Shown piece by piece: positions 52,119-60,278 of a stretch of 64,000 nt of DNA. Origin of the DNA: Caballeronia novacaledonica (GTDB lineage Bacteria > Pseudomonadota > Gammaproteobacteria > Burkholderiales > Burkholderiaceae); assembly GCF_900258035.1 (NCBI RefSeq), contig NZ_OGTP01000030.1, forward strand, positions 1 to 64,000, given 5' to 3'. A program made the translations under genes and the position numbers. The notes below the pieces were generated by a model. The model was not told where the DNA came from. It did no database searches and saw nothing but the letters and a program-made list of their open reading frames with translations. Each line of letters starts with the position of its first letter. The stretch's first letter is position 1.

Positions 52119-52376
52119 TTACTCCGCCTTCTTCGCGTTCTTCAGCTTGGCGTCGGCGGCGGCTTCGTTGGCGTCGGATTGCGCCTCCGTTTTCTTCTTG
52201 TCGGCCTTGGCTTGCGCGACGGCAGCCTTCTTGTCGGCCTTCGACTGCTCCTTCGCGGCCTTTTGATCGGCGGCGGTCGGTGCGTCGGATGTCGTTTGCG
52301 CGAACGACGCCACGCTCACGCTCGCGAACGTGGCGGCGATCAGCGCGGCCAGAAGCGCGTTGGTTTTTCGATTCAT
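52119..52376 (-). CDS. Small exported Ala/Lys-rich protein
   Basis: An 85-residue protein with signal peptide (ALLAALIAATFASVSVASFA, cleavage near residue 26) and a highly charged helical remainder of Lys, Ala, Asp and Gln (ADQKAAKEQSKADKKAAVAQ, AKADKKKTEAQSDANEAAAD). It resembles in composition the next gene (52436-52876). No family known to me; a periplasmic, perhaps coiled-coil protein. Start ATG 52376 chosen for the signal peptide. Confidence 0.72.
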   Translation of the reverse strand: MNRKTNALLAALIAATFASVSVASFAQTTSDAPTAADQKAAKEQSKADKKAAVAQAKADKKKTEAQSDANEAAADAKLKNAKKAE

Positions 52377-52435
52377 GGTGTCCTCCCGTTTTCGATGCCG
52401 CGAGCACCGCTGCGCGGTCTCGCGGCGCTTCACGC

Positions 52436-52876
52436 TCAGTGCTGCAGGCCCGCGTCCTTCGGCGTGCCCGGCTCCGTCGCGTTCAGTTCCGCCTTGGCGG
52501 CGTCCTTGTCCGCCTTGCGGTTGATCTTCGCGTTCTGCACCTCTTCCTTATATTGCGCCTTGGCCTGCTGGTTCTGCGCCTTCAGTTCGGCCTTCGACGC
52601 CTTCTTCGACGCGCGATATTCAGCGTTCGCCTGCGCGTTCGCGTTGCGACGCTGGACGAGCGGATCGGTCGGCGCGGGCGCGACGACGTTTTGCTGCGGC
52701 GGCGTCATCGGCTGCTGGGCCTGCATCGGCTGCATGGTCTGCGGCTGCATCGGCTGCGGCTGCGCTTGTGTCTGCACTTGCACCGGCGCGGCCTGCGTCG
52801 CGGTCTGCGCGTAGGCGCCCGAAGCGGCGAGCGTGGCGATGGCGGAGCCGATCAGAAGAATTCGTGCGCGAGTCAT
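52436..52876 (-). CDS. Exported Gln/Pro-rich and Lys/Ala-rich protein
   Basis: A 146-residue protein with a signal peptide (ILLIGSAIATLAASGAYAQ), a Gln/Pro/Met-rich section (residues 25-68, repeats like QPQPMQPQTMQPMQAQQP) and a Lys/Ala-rich helical end (KKASKAELKAQNQQAKAQYK). The end resembles the neighbouring 85-residue protein. They lie 59 bases apart and are probably co-transcribed. Function unknown. Confidence 0.72.
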   Translation of the reverse strand: MTRARILLIGSAIATLAASGAYAQTATQAAPVQVQTQAQPQPMQPQTMQPMQAQQPMTPPQQNVVAPAPTDPLVQRRNANAQANAEYRASKKASKAELKAQNQQAKAQYKEEVQNAKINRKADKDAAKAELNATEPGTPKDAGLQH

Positions 52877-53170
52877 AGGCTAGTCCTCTCTGTAGTTGGC
52901 GTCGGCGGCGTTCTGAAAGCAATTGAACCGCGCGACTTTTGTCGATTGGAAAGATGACCGAAGCTGCATCGATCAAACGGTCGGACCGGATGACGATCAG
53001 GCGAGTTCTCGAAAACCAGTCATTGTTACCGACGGTTTCATCTGGCTACATTTGCCCGCCGCCTCGCTTGCATTCCGGTTACCGATCCGGCCATATCCGT
53101 TAGCACAGCGCATGCCCGGCAACTCGATGCGCGTGGTTTATCATGGAGGCCTTTGCCGGTTCACCGTCCC

Positions 53171-53392
53171 ATGCCGCCACTTCAATTCACCCTCACGGGC
53201 GATTACGTCGAACTCCACAATCTGCTCAAGCTGATGGGCCTCGCGGACAGCGGCGGCTCGGCGAAAGCGCGCGTCGCCATGGGCGATGTCACCGTCGACG
53301 GCAAAGTGGAGATGCGCAAGACCTGCAAGATCCGCGCGGGCCAGAAGGTGAAGCTCGACGGCGAGACCATCCACGTGCGCGCGCCCGAGTAG
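53171..53392 (+). CDS. S4-domain RNA-binding protein, YbcJ-like
   Basis: A 73-residue S4-fold protein. LQFTLTGDYVELHNLLKLMG, SGGSAKARVAMGDVTVDG and TCKIRAGQKVKL match the E. coli YbcJ family, whose function is thought to be RNA binding. ATG at 53171 is chosen; a TTG at 53153 lies closer to a GGAGG (53145-53149) and could be the true start, adding six residues. Confidence 0.85.
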   Translation: MPPLQFTLTGDYVELHNLLKLMGLADSGGSAKARVAMGDVTVDGKVEMRKTCKIRAGQKVKLDGETIHVRAPE

Positions 53393-53630
53393 CCCGCCGC
53401 CACTTGCGCGCACGCGCCGCGCGCTTGAGAAAATCCGTCTATAAGCGATCGCGTCATCGACATGCCGCACGCGACGCAATAAGCTAGTCGTCTTTCGTTC
53501 TGGTTTCAGCGCCGGGTCCGTAGCGTCGGTTTTCCCGTCAGTGCACGTTTCGCAGTGCGCTCCGCTTTCCCCCTCGCGTTCCAGTCCGGCCGCATCTTCT
53601 CGCGGCCTTTTCGTTTCCATCCGGGCATCC
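53393..53630. other. Gap between S4 gene and MATE gene
   Basis: 238 bases without recognised gene. The frame of the MATE gene is open from 53541, but that part has no membrane or conserved sequence. No clear promoter or terminator is seen. Confidence 0.4.
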
Positions 53631-55079
53631 ATGCAATCGCAAGTCACGCGCGCCGCGCGCGCGCATCAAGGACCGCCGAGCCTCTCGCGACACGCCGTCG
53701 ACACGGCGCGCCTCGCCGCGCCGCTCGCCATCGCGCAACTCTCGCAGATGGCGATGGGCGTCACCGACACCATCCTGCTCGGCTCGCTCGGCCCCGACGC
53801 GCTCGCGGCCGGCGGTCTCGGCGCGAATCTCTTCTTCGTCGTCGTGACGCTGCTGCAGGGCGTGCTGACGTCGGTTTCCGTGTCGGTTGCGCACGCGCGC
53901 GGCGCGAACGCCGACGACCGCGTGCCGGGCATCTACTGGACGGGGCTCATGCTTTCCGTGCTGCTCGCCGTGCCCGCGTTCGTGCTGCTGAGCTACGCCG
54001 AGCCGATCCTGCTCGCGTTCCACGAACCGGCGACGCTCGCGAAGAACGTCGGCGAATATTGCGCGGTGCTGCGCTGGGGAACGCCTGCCAGTCTGATCGG
54101 CGTCGGAATGATGCGCGCGTTCCTGCCCGCGATCGGCGCGGCGCGCAGGCTTTTGTGGATTTCGATCGGCGGCGTGTTCGTCAACGGCTTCCTCAACTAC
54201 GGGCTGATTCACGGCGCGTACGGCCTGCCGCGCGAAGGTTTTCTCGGCTCCGCCGCGGCGACCACGATCACCGTCTGGGGCATCGCGATCGCGCTCGTCG
54301 CGGTGCTGCATCTGCGGCCGCGCTACCGGCATTTCGTCGTGCGCGCGCGTCCGCGCCTGCCGCTGATGGGCGAGCTCTTCGGCCTCGGCTGGCCCGTCGC
54401 GATCACCTACGGCGTCGAATCGACGCTCTTTCTCGCCACCGGCATGATGGTCGGCCTGCTCGGCGAAGCGCCGCTCGCCGCGCACCAGATCGCGCTCAAC
54501 GTCGCGTCGGTCGCGTTCATGGTGCCGCTCGCGATCGGCCAGGCGGCGAACGTGCGCGTCGGTTACTGGGTCGGCGCGGGCGTGCCGGTCGCGGCGCGGC
54601 ACGCGGGCTTCGTCGCGCTCGCGCTCGGCGTCGGCTTCATGATGTGCTCGGGGCTCGTGCTGATCACCGTGCCGCGCGCGATCGTCGGCCTGTATCTGCA
54701 TCTCGACGATCCCGCCAACGCGCATACCGTCGCGCTCGCGGCGTCGCTGCTCGGCGTCGCGGCCGTGTTCCAGATCGTCGACGGCATGCAGACGGTCGGC
54801 TCCGGCTGTCTGCGCGGCCTGAAGGACACGCGCATCCCGATGCTCGCCGCCGCGTTCGGCTACTGGGGCGTCGGCTTTCCGACCGGCTATGTGCTCGCGT
54901 TCCACTTCGAGCTTGGCGCGAAGGGCCTGTGGTGGGGACTCGCCGCCGGGCTCGCGAGCGTCGCCGTGCTGATGACGCTGCGGTTTCATCGCATCAGCCG
55001 GCGGTTCATCGAGACGGGCGTTGCGCCCAAGCCGGACGACGCCGATACCGCGAACGCCGCGCCGCACGGTCACGTCTGA
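53631..55079 (+). CDS. MATE-family multidrug efflux transporter
   Basis: A 482-residue protein with 12 predicted transmembrane helices in two MatE halves. It resembles NorM: MAMGVTDTILLGSLGPDALAA in the first half and ATGMMVGLLGEAPLAAHQIA in the second. It would export cationic compounds with Na+ or H+. The start is placed at ATG 53631. A terminator lies 120 bases downstream. Confidence 0.9.
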   Translation: MQSQVTRAARAHQGPPSLSRHAVDTARLAAPLAIAQLSQMAMGVTDTILLGSLGPDALAAGGLGANLFFVVVTLLQGVLTSVSVSVAHARGANADDRVPGIYWTGLMLSVLLAVPAFVLLSYAEPILLAFHEPATLAKNVGEYCAVLRWGTPASLIGVGMMRAFLPAIGAARRLLWISIGGVFVNGFLNYGLIHGAYGLPREGFLGSAAATTITVWGIAIALVAVLHLRPRYRHFVVRARPRLPLMGELFGLGWPVAITYGVESTLFLATGMMVGLLGEAPLAAHQIALNVASVAFMVPLAIGQAANVRVGYWVGAGVPVAARHAGFVALALGVGFMMCSGLVLITVPRAIVGLYLHLDDPANAHTVALAASLLGVAAVFQIVDGMQTVGSGCLRGLKDTRIPMLAAAFGYWGVGFPTGYVLAFHFELGAKGLWWGLAAGLASVAVLMTLRFHRISRRFIETGVAPKPDDADTANAAPHGHV

Positions 55080-55194
55080 TAAGCGCACGACGCGCGCGCC
55101 GATTTGCATAGCACGAATGCTTGGTTGGGCCGCGCGGCGCGCATTGCTACGATGAACCCGTCTCCTCCTTGAGACATCTGTGACAGGGGTTGTC

Positions 55195-55223
55195 AGCCCG
55201 CTTTCGACCAGCGGGCTTTTTTT
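55195..55223 (+). terminator. Terminator between the MATE and phospholipase D genes
   Basis: An 8-bp stem AGCCCGCT/AGCGGGCT (55195-55202, 55210-55217), 7-base loop and seven T residues. The remaining part of the 316-base gap (55080-55395) holds no gene. Confidence 0.9.
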
Positions 55224-55395
55224 CGTCCCCGGCTTCCGTTTTTCCTCGCTCGCCGGCGTTCCGTCCGACCTTTTCCCGATTTCCCATAAAATATTTTCGA
55301 GACGAACGGGGCGAGAACGCACCTTGCTTCACCGCTCCGTTCGTCGAAAGTGTCGGAACGTGCCGAATCGCGACAACTAAAAACGAGGAATCGAA

Positions 55396-57075
55396 GTGTC
55401 GGAAAGCCGGGGGATGGAGGAAGTGACGGAGCGTGGCGGGAAACACGCCAGCATCGAACGAAGATTCAGCGCCGCCGTGCGCAACGTGGCGATCGTCTTT
55501 TTGACGACGGCGCTCGCCGCCTGCGCGACGCGCCCGCCCGCGACGGCATTCGACCGGCCGGCGAGTCACGCGCTGGCGGCGAGCGAAGTGACGCCGCTCG
55601 CGAACGCGCTCGCGCCGCTCGAGCAGCGGCATCCGGATCAGTCGGCCGTGCGCCTTCTGCCGACCGGCACCGACGCGCTCCAGGCGCGCATCGCACTCGC
55701 GCGCGCGGCGACGAAGACGCTCGACATGCAGTACTACATCGCCGAGGAAGACAACACCGGCAAGCTGCTGCTGGGCGCGGCGCTCCATGCGGCGGATCGC
55801 GGCGTGCGCGTGCGCATGCTCGTCGACGATCTGAACTTCAAGGACATCGACCGGATCATGGCGGCGCTCAACTCGCACGACAAGATCGAGATCCGCGTGT
55901 TCAACCCGTTCGGCAGCGCGCAGCGCAGTTTTTCGGAGCGCACGCAGAATGTCTTCACGAAGCTCGGCCACTTCACGCGCCGCATGCACAACAAGGCGAT
56001 GATCGCGGACAACCAGATTGCGATCGTCGGCGGGCGCAATCTCGGCGACGAATACTTCAACGCGAGCCCGACGCTGCAATTCCGCGACCTCGACGTTTTC
56101 GCCGCCGGCCCGGTGACGCAGAAAATCTCCGCGAGCTTCGACGACTACTGGAACAGTTCGCTCGCCTATCCGCTGCGCGCACTGAACAAGCAGAAGTTCG
56201 ATCCGTCCGAGCTCGACAAGACCCGCGACGACCTGCGCGCGCATTGGCGGCAGCAGGCCGATCCGCTGAACGCGAAGCCGCTCAACGCGACGCCGCTCGC
56301 GCAGCAGATTTCGCGCGAGGAAATGGGTCTCGTGTGGGCGCCGACGGAATTTCATGTCGATTCGCCGTCGAAGATCGAGCATCCGAGCGACGACTACAAG
56401 AGCCCGCCGATGCAGCGCCTCATCGACTTGCTGAAAGACGCGCGGAGCGAATTCCTGATTCTCTCGCCCTATTTCGTGCCGCACGACGCGGGCGTGAAGG
56501 CGCTCGGAGATCTGACGAAGCGCCATGTGCGCGTCGCGGTGCTGACCAATTCGCTCGCCGCGACCGATGCCGTCGCCGTACAGGCCGGCTATGCGCCGTA
56601 TCGCATTCCGATGCTGCAAAACGGCGTCGAACTGTACGAATTCAAGCCGGTTCAGCTCGAAGGCGAAAGCAGTCCGAGCGCGGGTCTGTTCGGCTCGCAG
56701 TCGCGCGCGAGCCTGCACGCGAAAGCCTATGTGATTGATCGGAGTATCCTCGTGATCGGCTCGATGAATCTCGATCCGCGCTCGGCCAAGCTCAATACCG
56801 AACTCGCGCTGGTGATTCACAGCCAGCCGATCGCCGAGGAAGCCGCGAAGCTCTTCGCGAACGGCATCTCGCCGAAGATGAGCTGGCGCGTGCAACTGGC
56901 GAGCGCGGCGGTCGCGCAGGAGCTATCGCGCACGGGATCGCCGCAGTCCGGCCTCGTGTGGACCACCGAGGCGAACGGCGGCCTCGTCACCTACAATTTC
57001 GATCCCGAGGCAGGTTTTTATCGCAATGCGATGACGGGCATCTTCATGCTGCTGCCCGTCGACAAGCAGCTTTGA
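55396..57075 (+). CDS. Cardiolipin synthase-like phospholipase D protein (ClsC type)
   Basis: A 559-residue protein with an N-terminal lipoprotein-like or membrane anchor (IVFLTTALAACATRP) and two HKD motifs: HNKAMIADNQIAIVGGRN (His near 198) and LHAKAYVIDRSILVIGSMN (His near 440). It resembles ClsC/YmdC, which makes cardiolipin from phosphatidylglycerol and phosphatidylethanolamine. The start is GTG 55396 with GAGGAA before it. It lies 26 bases before fumC. Confidence 0.85.
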   Translation: MSESRGMEEVTERGGKHASIERRFSAAVRNVAIVFLTTALAACATRPPATAFDRPASHALAASEVTPLANALAPLEQRHPDQSAVRLLPTGTDALQARIALARAATKTLDMQYYIAEEDNTGKLLLGAALHAADRGVRVRMLVDDLNFKDIDRIMAALNSHDKIEIRVFNPFGSAQRSFSERTQNVFTKLGHFTRRMHNKAMIADNQIAIVGGRNLGDEYFNASPTLQFRDLDVFAAGPVTQKISASFDDYWNSSLAYPLRALNKQKFDPSELDKTRDDLRAHWRQQADPLNAKPLNATPLAQQISREEMGLVWAPTEFHVDSPSKIEHPSDDYKSPPMQRLIDLLKDARSEFLILSPYFVPHDAGVKALGDLTKRHVRVAVLTNSLAATDAVAVQAGYAPYRIPMLQNGVELYEFKPVQLEGESSPSAGLFGSQSRASLHAKAYVIDRSILVIGSMNLDPRSAKLNTELALVIHSQPIAEEAAKLFANGISPKMSWRVQLASAAVAQELSRTGSPQSGLVWTTEANGGLVTYNFDPEAGFYRNAMTGIFMLLPVDKQL

Positions 57076-57101
57076 TCCAACTTCGTAAGGGAACTCACGC
57101 C

Positions 57102-58505
57102 ATGTCACACGATGCGAAGGGCGACGTACGGATGGAGAAGGACACGTTCGGCGAAATCGCCGTGCCGAACGACAAGCTTTGGGGCGCGCAGACGCAGCGC
57201 TCGCTGCAGAACTTCAAGATTTCGACGGAAAAGCAGTCGCCCGAACTGATCACGGCGCTCGCGGTCATCAAGCACGCGGCCGCCGAGGTGAACGAAGGGC
57301 TGAAGGTGCTCGACTCGAAGAAGGCGAAGGCGATCGTTCAGGCGGCCGAGGAAATCATCGACGGCAAGCATCCCGATGAATTTCCGCTCGCCGTGTGGCA
57401 GACCGGCTCGGGCACGCAGACCAACATGAATCTGAACGAGGTGATCGCCAATCGCGCGAGCGAGATCATGGGCGGCCCGCGCGGCGAAGAGCGGCTCGTG
57501 CATCCGAACGACGACGTGAATCGCGGACAGTCGTCGAACGACGTGTTCCCGACGGCGATGCACGTCGCCGCCGCGATGGCGATCCATCAGCATCTGATTC
57601 CGTCGCTGAAGACGCTGCGCGATACGCTCGAAAAAAAGGCGAAAGCCTTCGACAAGATCGTGAAGATCGGCCGCACGCATCTTCAGGACGCGACGCCGCT
57701 CACGCTCGGGCAGGAGTTTTCGGGTTACGTCGCGCAACTCGATCAGGGCATCCGACACGTCGAGGCGACGCTGCCGCATCTGTATCAGCTTGCGCAGGGC
57801 GGCACGGCGGTCGGCACGGGACTGAACGCGCATCCGGAATTCGCGGTGAAGGTCGCGGCGGCGATCGGCAAGCTCACGGGCCTGCCCTTCGAAACCGCGC
57901 CGAACAAGTTCGAGGTGATGGCCGCCGCCGACGCGCTCGTCGCCGCGCACGGCGCGCTGAAGACGGTCGCCGCGGGCCTGATGAAGATCGCCAACGACAT
58001 CCGCTGGCTCGCGAGCGGGCCGCGCTGCGGGCTCGGAGAACTGTCGATTCCGGAGAACGAGCCGGGCAGCTCGATCATGCCGGGCAAGGTCAACCCGACG
58101 CAATCCGAAGCCGTGACCATGCTGTGCTGCCAGGTGTTCGGCAACGACGTCGCGGTGAACTTCGGCGGCGCGAGCGGCAACTTCGAGCTGAACGTGTACC
58201 GGCCGATGATCGCGCATAACGTGCTGCAATCCGTCCGCCTGCTCGCGGACGGCGCGCAAAGCTTCAACGACAACTGCGCGGTCGGCATCGAGCCGAACGA
58301 GAAACGCATCGACAGTCTGCTCAACGAATCGCTGATGCTCGTGACGGCGCTCAATCCGCATATCGGCTACGACAAGGCCGCGCAGATCGCGAAGAAGGCG
58401 CACAAGGAAGGCACGACGCTCAAGGCCGCCGCGCTCGCGCTCGGTCACGTGACCGCGCAGCAGTTCGACGAATGGGTCAAGCCGGGCGATATGGTCGGCA
58501 AATAA
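57102..58505 (+). CDS. fumC: Class II fumarate hydratase
   Basis: A 467-residue tetrameric enzyme of the citrate cycle converting fumarate to malate without an iron-sulfur cluster. The signature GSSIMPGKVNPTQ lies near residue 322, with TGSGTQTNMNLNEV and HPNDDVNRGQSSNDVFPTAM earlier. ATG 57102 is preceded by AAGGGA. It follows the ClsC-like gene closely, with no metabolic link. Confidence 0.97.
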   Translation: MSHDAKGDVRMEKDTFGEIAVPNDKLWGAQTQRSLQNFKISTEKQSPELITALAVIKHAAAEVNEGLKVLDSKKAKAIVQAAEEIIDGKHPDEFPLAVWQTGSGTQTNMNLNEVIANRASEIMGGPRGEERLVHPNDDVNRGQSSNDVFPTAMHVAAAMAIHQHLIPSLKTLRDTLEKKAKAFDKIVKIGRTHLQDATPLTLGQEFSGYVAQLDQGIRHVEATLPHLYQLAQGGTAVGTGLNAHPEFAVKVAAAIGKLTGLPFETAPNKFEVMAAADALVAAHGALKTVAAGLMKIANDIRWLASGPRCGLGELSIPENEPGSSIMPGKVNPTQSEAVTMLCCQVFGNDVAVNFGGASGNFELNVYRPMIAHNVLQSVRLLADGAQSFNDNCAVGIEPNEKRIDSLLNESLMLVTALNPHIGYDKAAQIAKKAHKEGTTLKAAALALGHVTAQQFDEWVKPGDMVGK

Positions 58506-58532
58506 GCGCGTTTTTCGGGCAACGCGGCGGGA

Positions 58533-59054
58533 TCAGACCTTTCCCGCCGCCACCTCTTCCGGCTTCAGTTCGACGATCGCGTCGAGCGCATCCTTCACGT
58601 CCATCGCGTATTTCGCCAGGCGCTTTTCCTCGTCCGTTTCCGGCACGAAGGAAGGCACGGGCGTCGGCTGGCCTTTTTCATCGACGGCGACGAAAACCAT
58701 CAGGCAATCGGTCGTCTGCTCGAGCTCGCCGACTTTCGGGTCGCCCGCATGCACGAAAATGTGGATGTGCATGCTGGTGCGCCCCGTCGTCACCACGCGC
58801 GCGCGCAGTTCCACGAGATTGCCGACGAGAATCGGCCGGCGAAAGCGGATATTGCCGACGCTCACCGTCACCGCGTAGCGCCCGGACCACATCGCGGCGC
58901 AGGCATAGGCTGTTTCGTCGATCCACTTCATCAGCGCGCCGCCGTGCACCTTGCCGCCGAAGTTCACCGAAGTCGGCTCGGCGAGAAAGCGAAAAGTGGT
59001 TTCGGCGCGGCTTTTGGAAACCGCGGGAATGGGAGATGAGGTCGGCGTATTCAT
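58533..59054 (-). CDS. Acyl-CoA thioesterase, hotdog fold (YciA-like)
   Basis: A 173-residue hotdog thioesterase. NFGGKVHGGALMKWIDETAY gives the catalytic region with Asp/Glu, and VGNIRFRRPILVGNLVELRA follows, as in YciA and acyl-CoA thioester hydrolases. It likely removes CoA from short- or medium-chain acyl-CoA. Convergent with fumC. Confidence 0.9.
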   Translation of the reverse strand: MNTPTSSPIPAVSKSRAETTFRFLAEPTSVNFGGKVHGGALMKWIDETAYACAAMWSGRYAVTVSVGNIRFRRPILVGNLVELRARVVTTGRTSMHIHIFVHAGDPKVGELEQTTDCLMVFVAVDEKGQPTPVPSFVPETDEEKRLAKYAMDVKDALDAIVELKPEEVAAGKV

Positions 59055-59105
59055 GGGATGCCCGTCTGGTGCGGAAATGAATGCCGATTATAGGGTCGGC
59101 AATAT

Positions 59106-59249
59106 TCAATCGTGGACGGTAATGCCCTGATCGATGGTGCCGTACATCGTGATGCTGCCGCCGCCGCCCGCCGATGACGACGGCGCGCCCGCGCAACCCG
59201 CACAGAGCACGAGGACGCCGATCACGCTCGCGAGAATGAATCTGGACAT
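59106..59249 (-). CDS. 47-residue predicted lipoprotein
   Basis: A tiny secreted lipoprotein: MSRFILASVIGVLVLCAGC gives a signal peptide with lipobox LCAGC (Cys19), followed by a Ser/Gly-rich stretch and SITMYGTIDQGITVHD. The TMYGTIDQGI text resembles the first strand of Burkholderia porins, but the protein stops there. Unknown function. Confidence 0.6.
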   Translation of the reverse strand: MSRFILASVIGVLVLCAGCAGAPSSSAGGGGSITMYGTIDQGITVHD

Positions 59250-59393
59250 GGAAATTCCCCTGCCGCCTGAAATGCCAGCGGTCATTCTATCGCCGCGTTG
59301 CGTGCATCGACATTTCGGCGCGCGATGAAACATCGGATGCGCAGCCGCGCTAGAGTGGCCAGGTCGATTACTACGCCCGATGGGAATATCGCC

Positions 59394-60143
59394 ATGAACT
59401 CCGCTTTCGACGACGCCGAATCCCGCGTGCGTCATTTCCCCGGACTGTCGCGCATCGGCGCGCTCATCGCCGATCCGGGCCGCGCCGCGATGCTGTGGTC
59501 GCTGATGGACGGCACCGCGCGCCCCGCCGGCGAACTGACGATGATCGCGGGGCTGTCGCCGTCGGCTGCGAGCGGGCATCTCGCGCGTCTGACAGAAGGC
59601 GGGCTGCTCGCGCTCGAAGTGAGCGGGCGGCATCGGTATTACCGCATCGCGACGCCGGATATCGCCGCGGCCATCGAAGCGCTCGCCAATCTCGCGCGGG
59701 CAAGCGCGCCGCAGCGCGCGCCGGAACGCCCGCCTTCCGCCGTGCCGGTCGAGATGCGTTTCGCCCGCACGTGCTACGACCATCTCGCGGGGGAACTCGC
59801 GGTGCAAATCTTCGAGCGGATGATTGCGCGCAACTGGCTCGCACCCGCCGACGATCAAGCGCAAATGCACGGCCCCGCCGCGCTCGACGCGACGGCGGAA
59901 GGTGCGCAGGCGTTCATCGAACTCGGCATCGACCTGAAGGCGCAGCGCGCGCGGCGGCGCCGGTTTGCGTGCACGTGCATCGACTGGAGCGAGCGGCGGC
60001 CGCATCTGGGCGGCGCGCTCGGCGCGGCTTTTCTCGAAGCGTGCGAGTCGCATGGCTGGATCGAGCACACGGCCAGACGGCGCGTGTTGCGCGTGACGCC
60101 GGCGGGACATCGGCATTTCGAAGGCTTTCTGTCCGCGCGATAA
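59394..60143 (+). CDS. ArsR-type winged-helix regulator
   Basis: A 249-residue protein with an ArsR-type DNA-binding domain in the first 100 residues (LTMIAGLSPSAASGHLARLTEGGLL, then GRHRYYRIATPDIAAAIEAL). The C-terminal half has a Cys pair (FACTCIDWSERRPHLGGALG) that might bind metal or heme, but the family is usually uncharacterised. It lies 135 bases before the FecR-like protein gene on the same strand. Effector unknown. Confidence 0.82.
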   Translation: MNSAFDDAESRVRHFPGLSRIGALIADPGRAAMLWSLMDGTARPAGELTMIAGLSPSAASGHLARLTEGGLLALEVSGRHRYYRIATPDIAAAIEALANLARASAPQRAPERPPSAVPVEMRFARTCYDHLAGELAVQIFERMIARNWLAPADDQAQMHGPAALDATAEGAQAFIELGIDLKAQRARRRRFACTCIDWSERRPHLGGALGAAFLEACESHGWIEHTARRRVLRVTPAGHRHFEGFLSAR

Positions 60144-60278
60144 CCTTTGTTACGCGCACCTGCGCGCCGTTACAAACGGCATCGTACGGATACACGCCCG
60201 GGCGATACATTGATCCGACAGGCCTCGCGCACCGAAAGCGTCACACACACGACGCACGCGCGGCCGCCGGAGAACACG

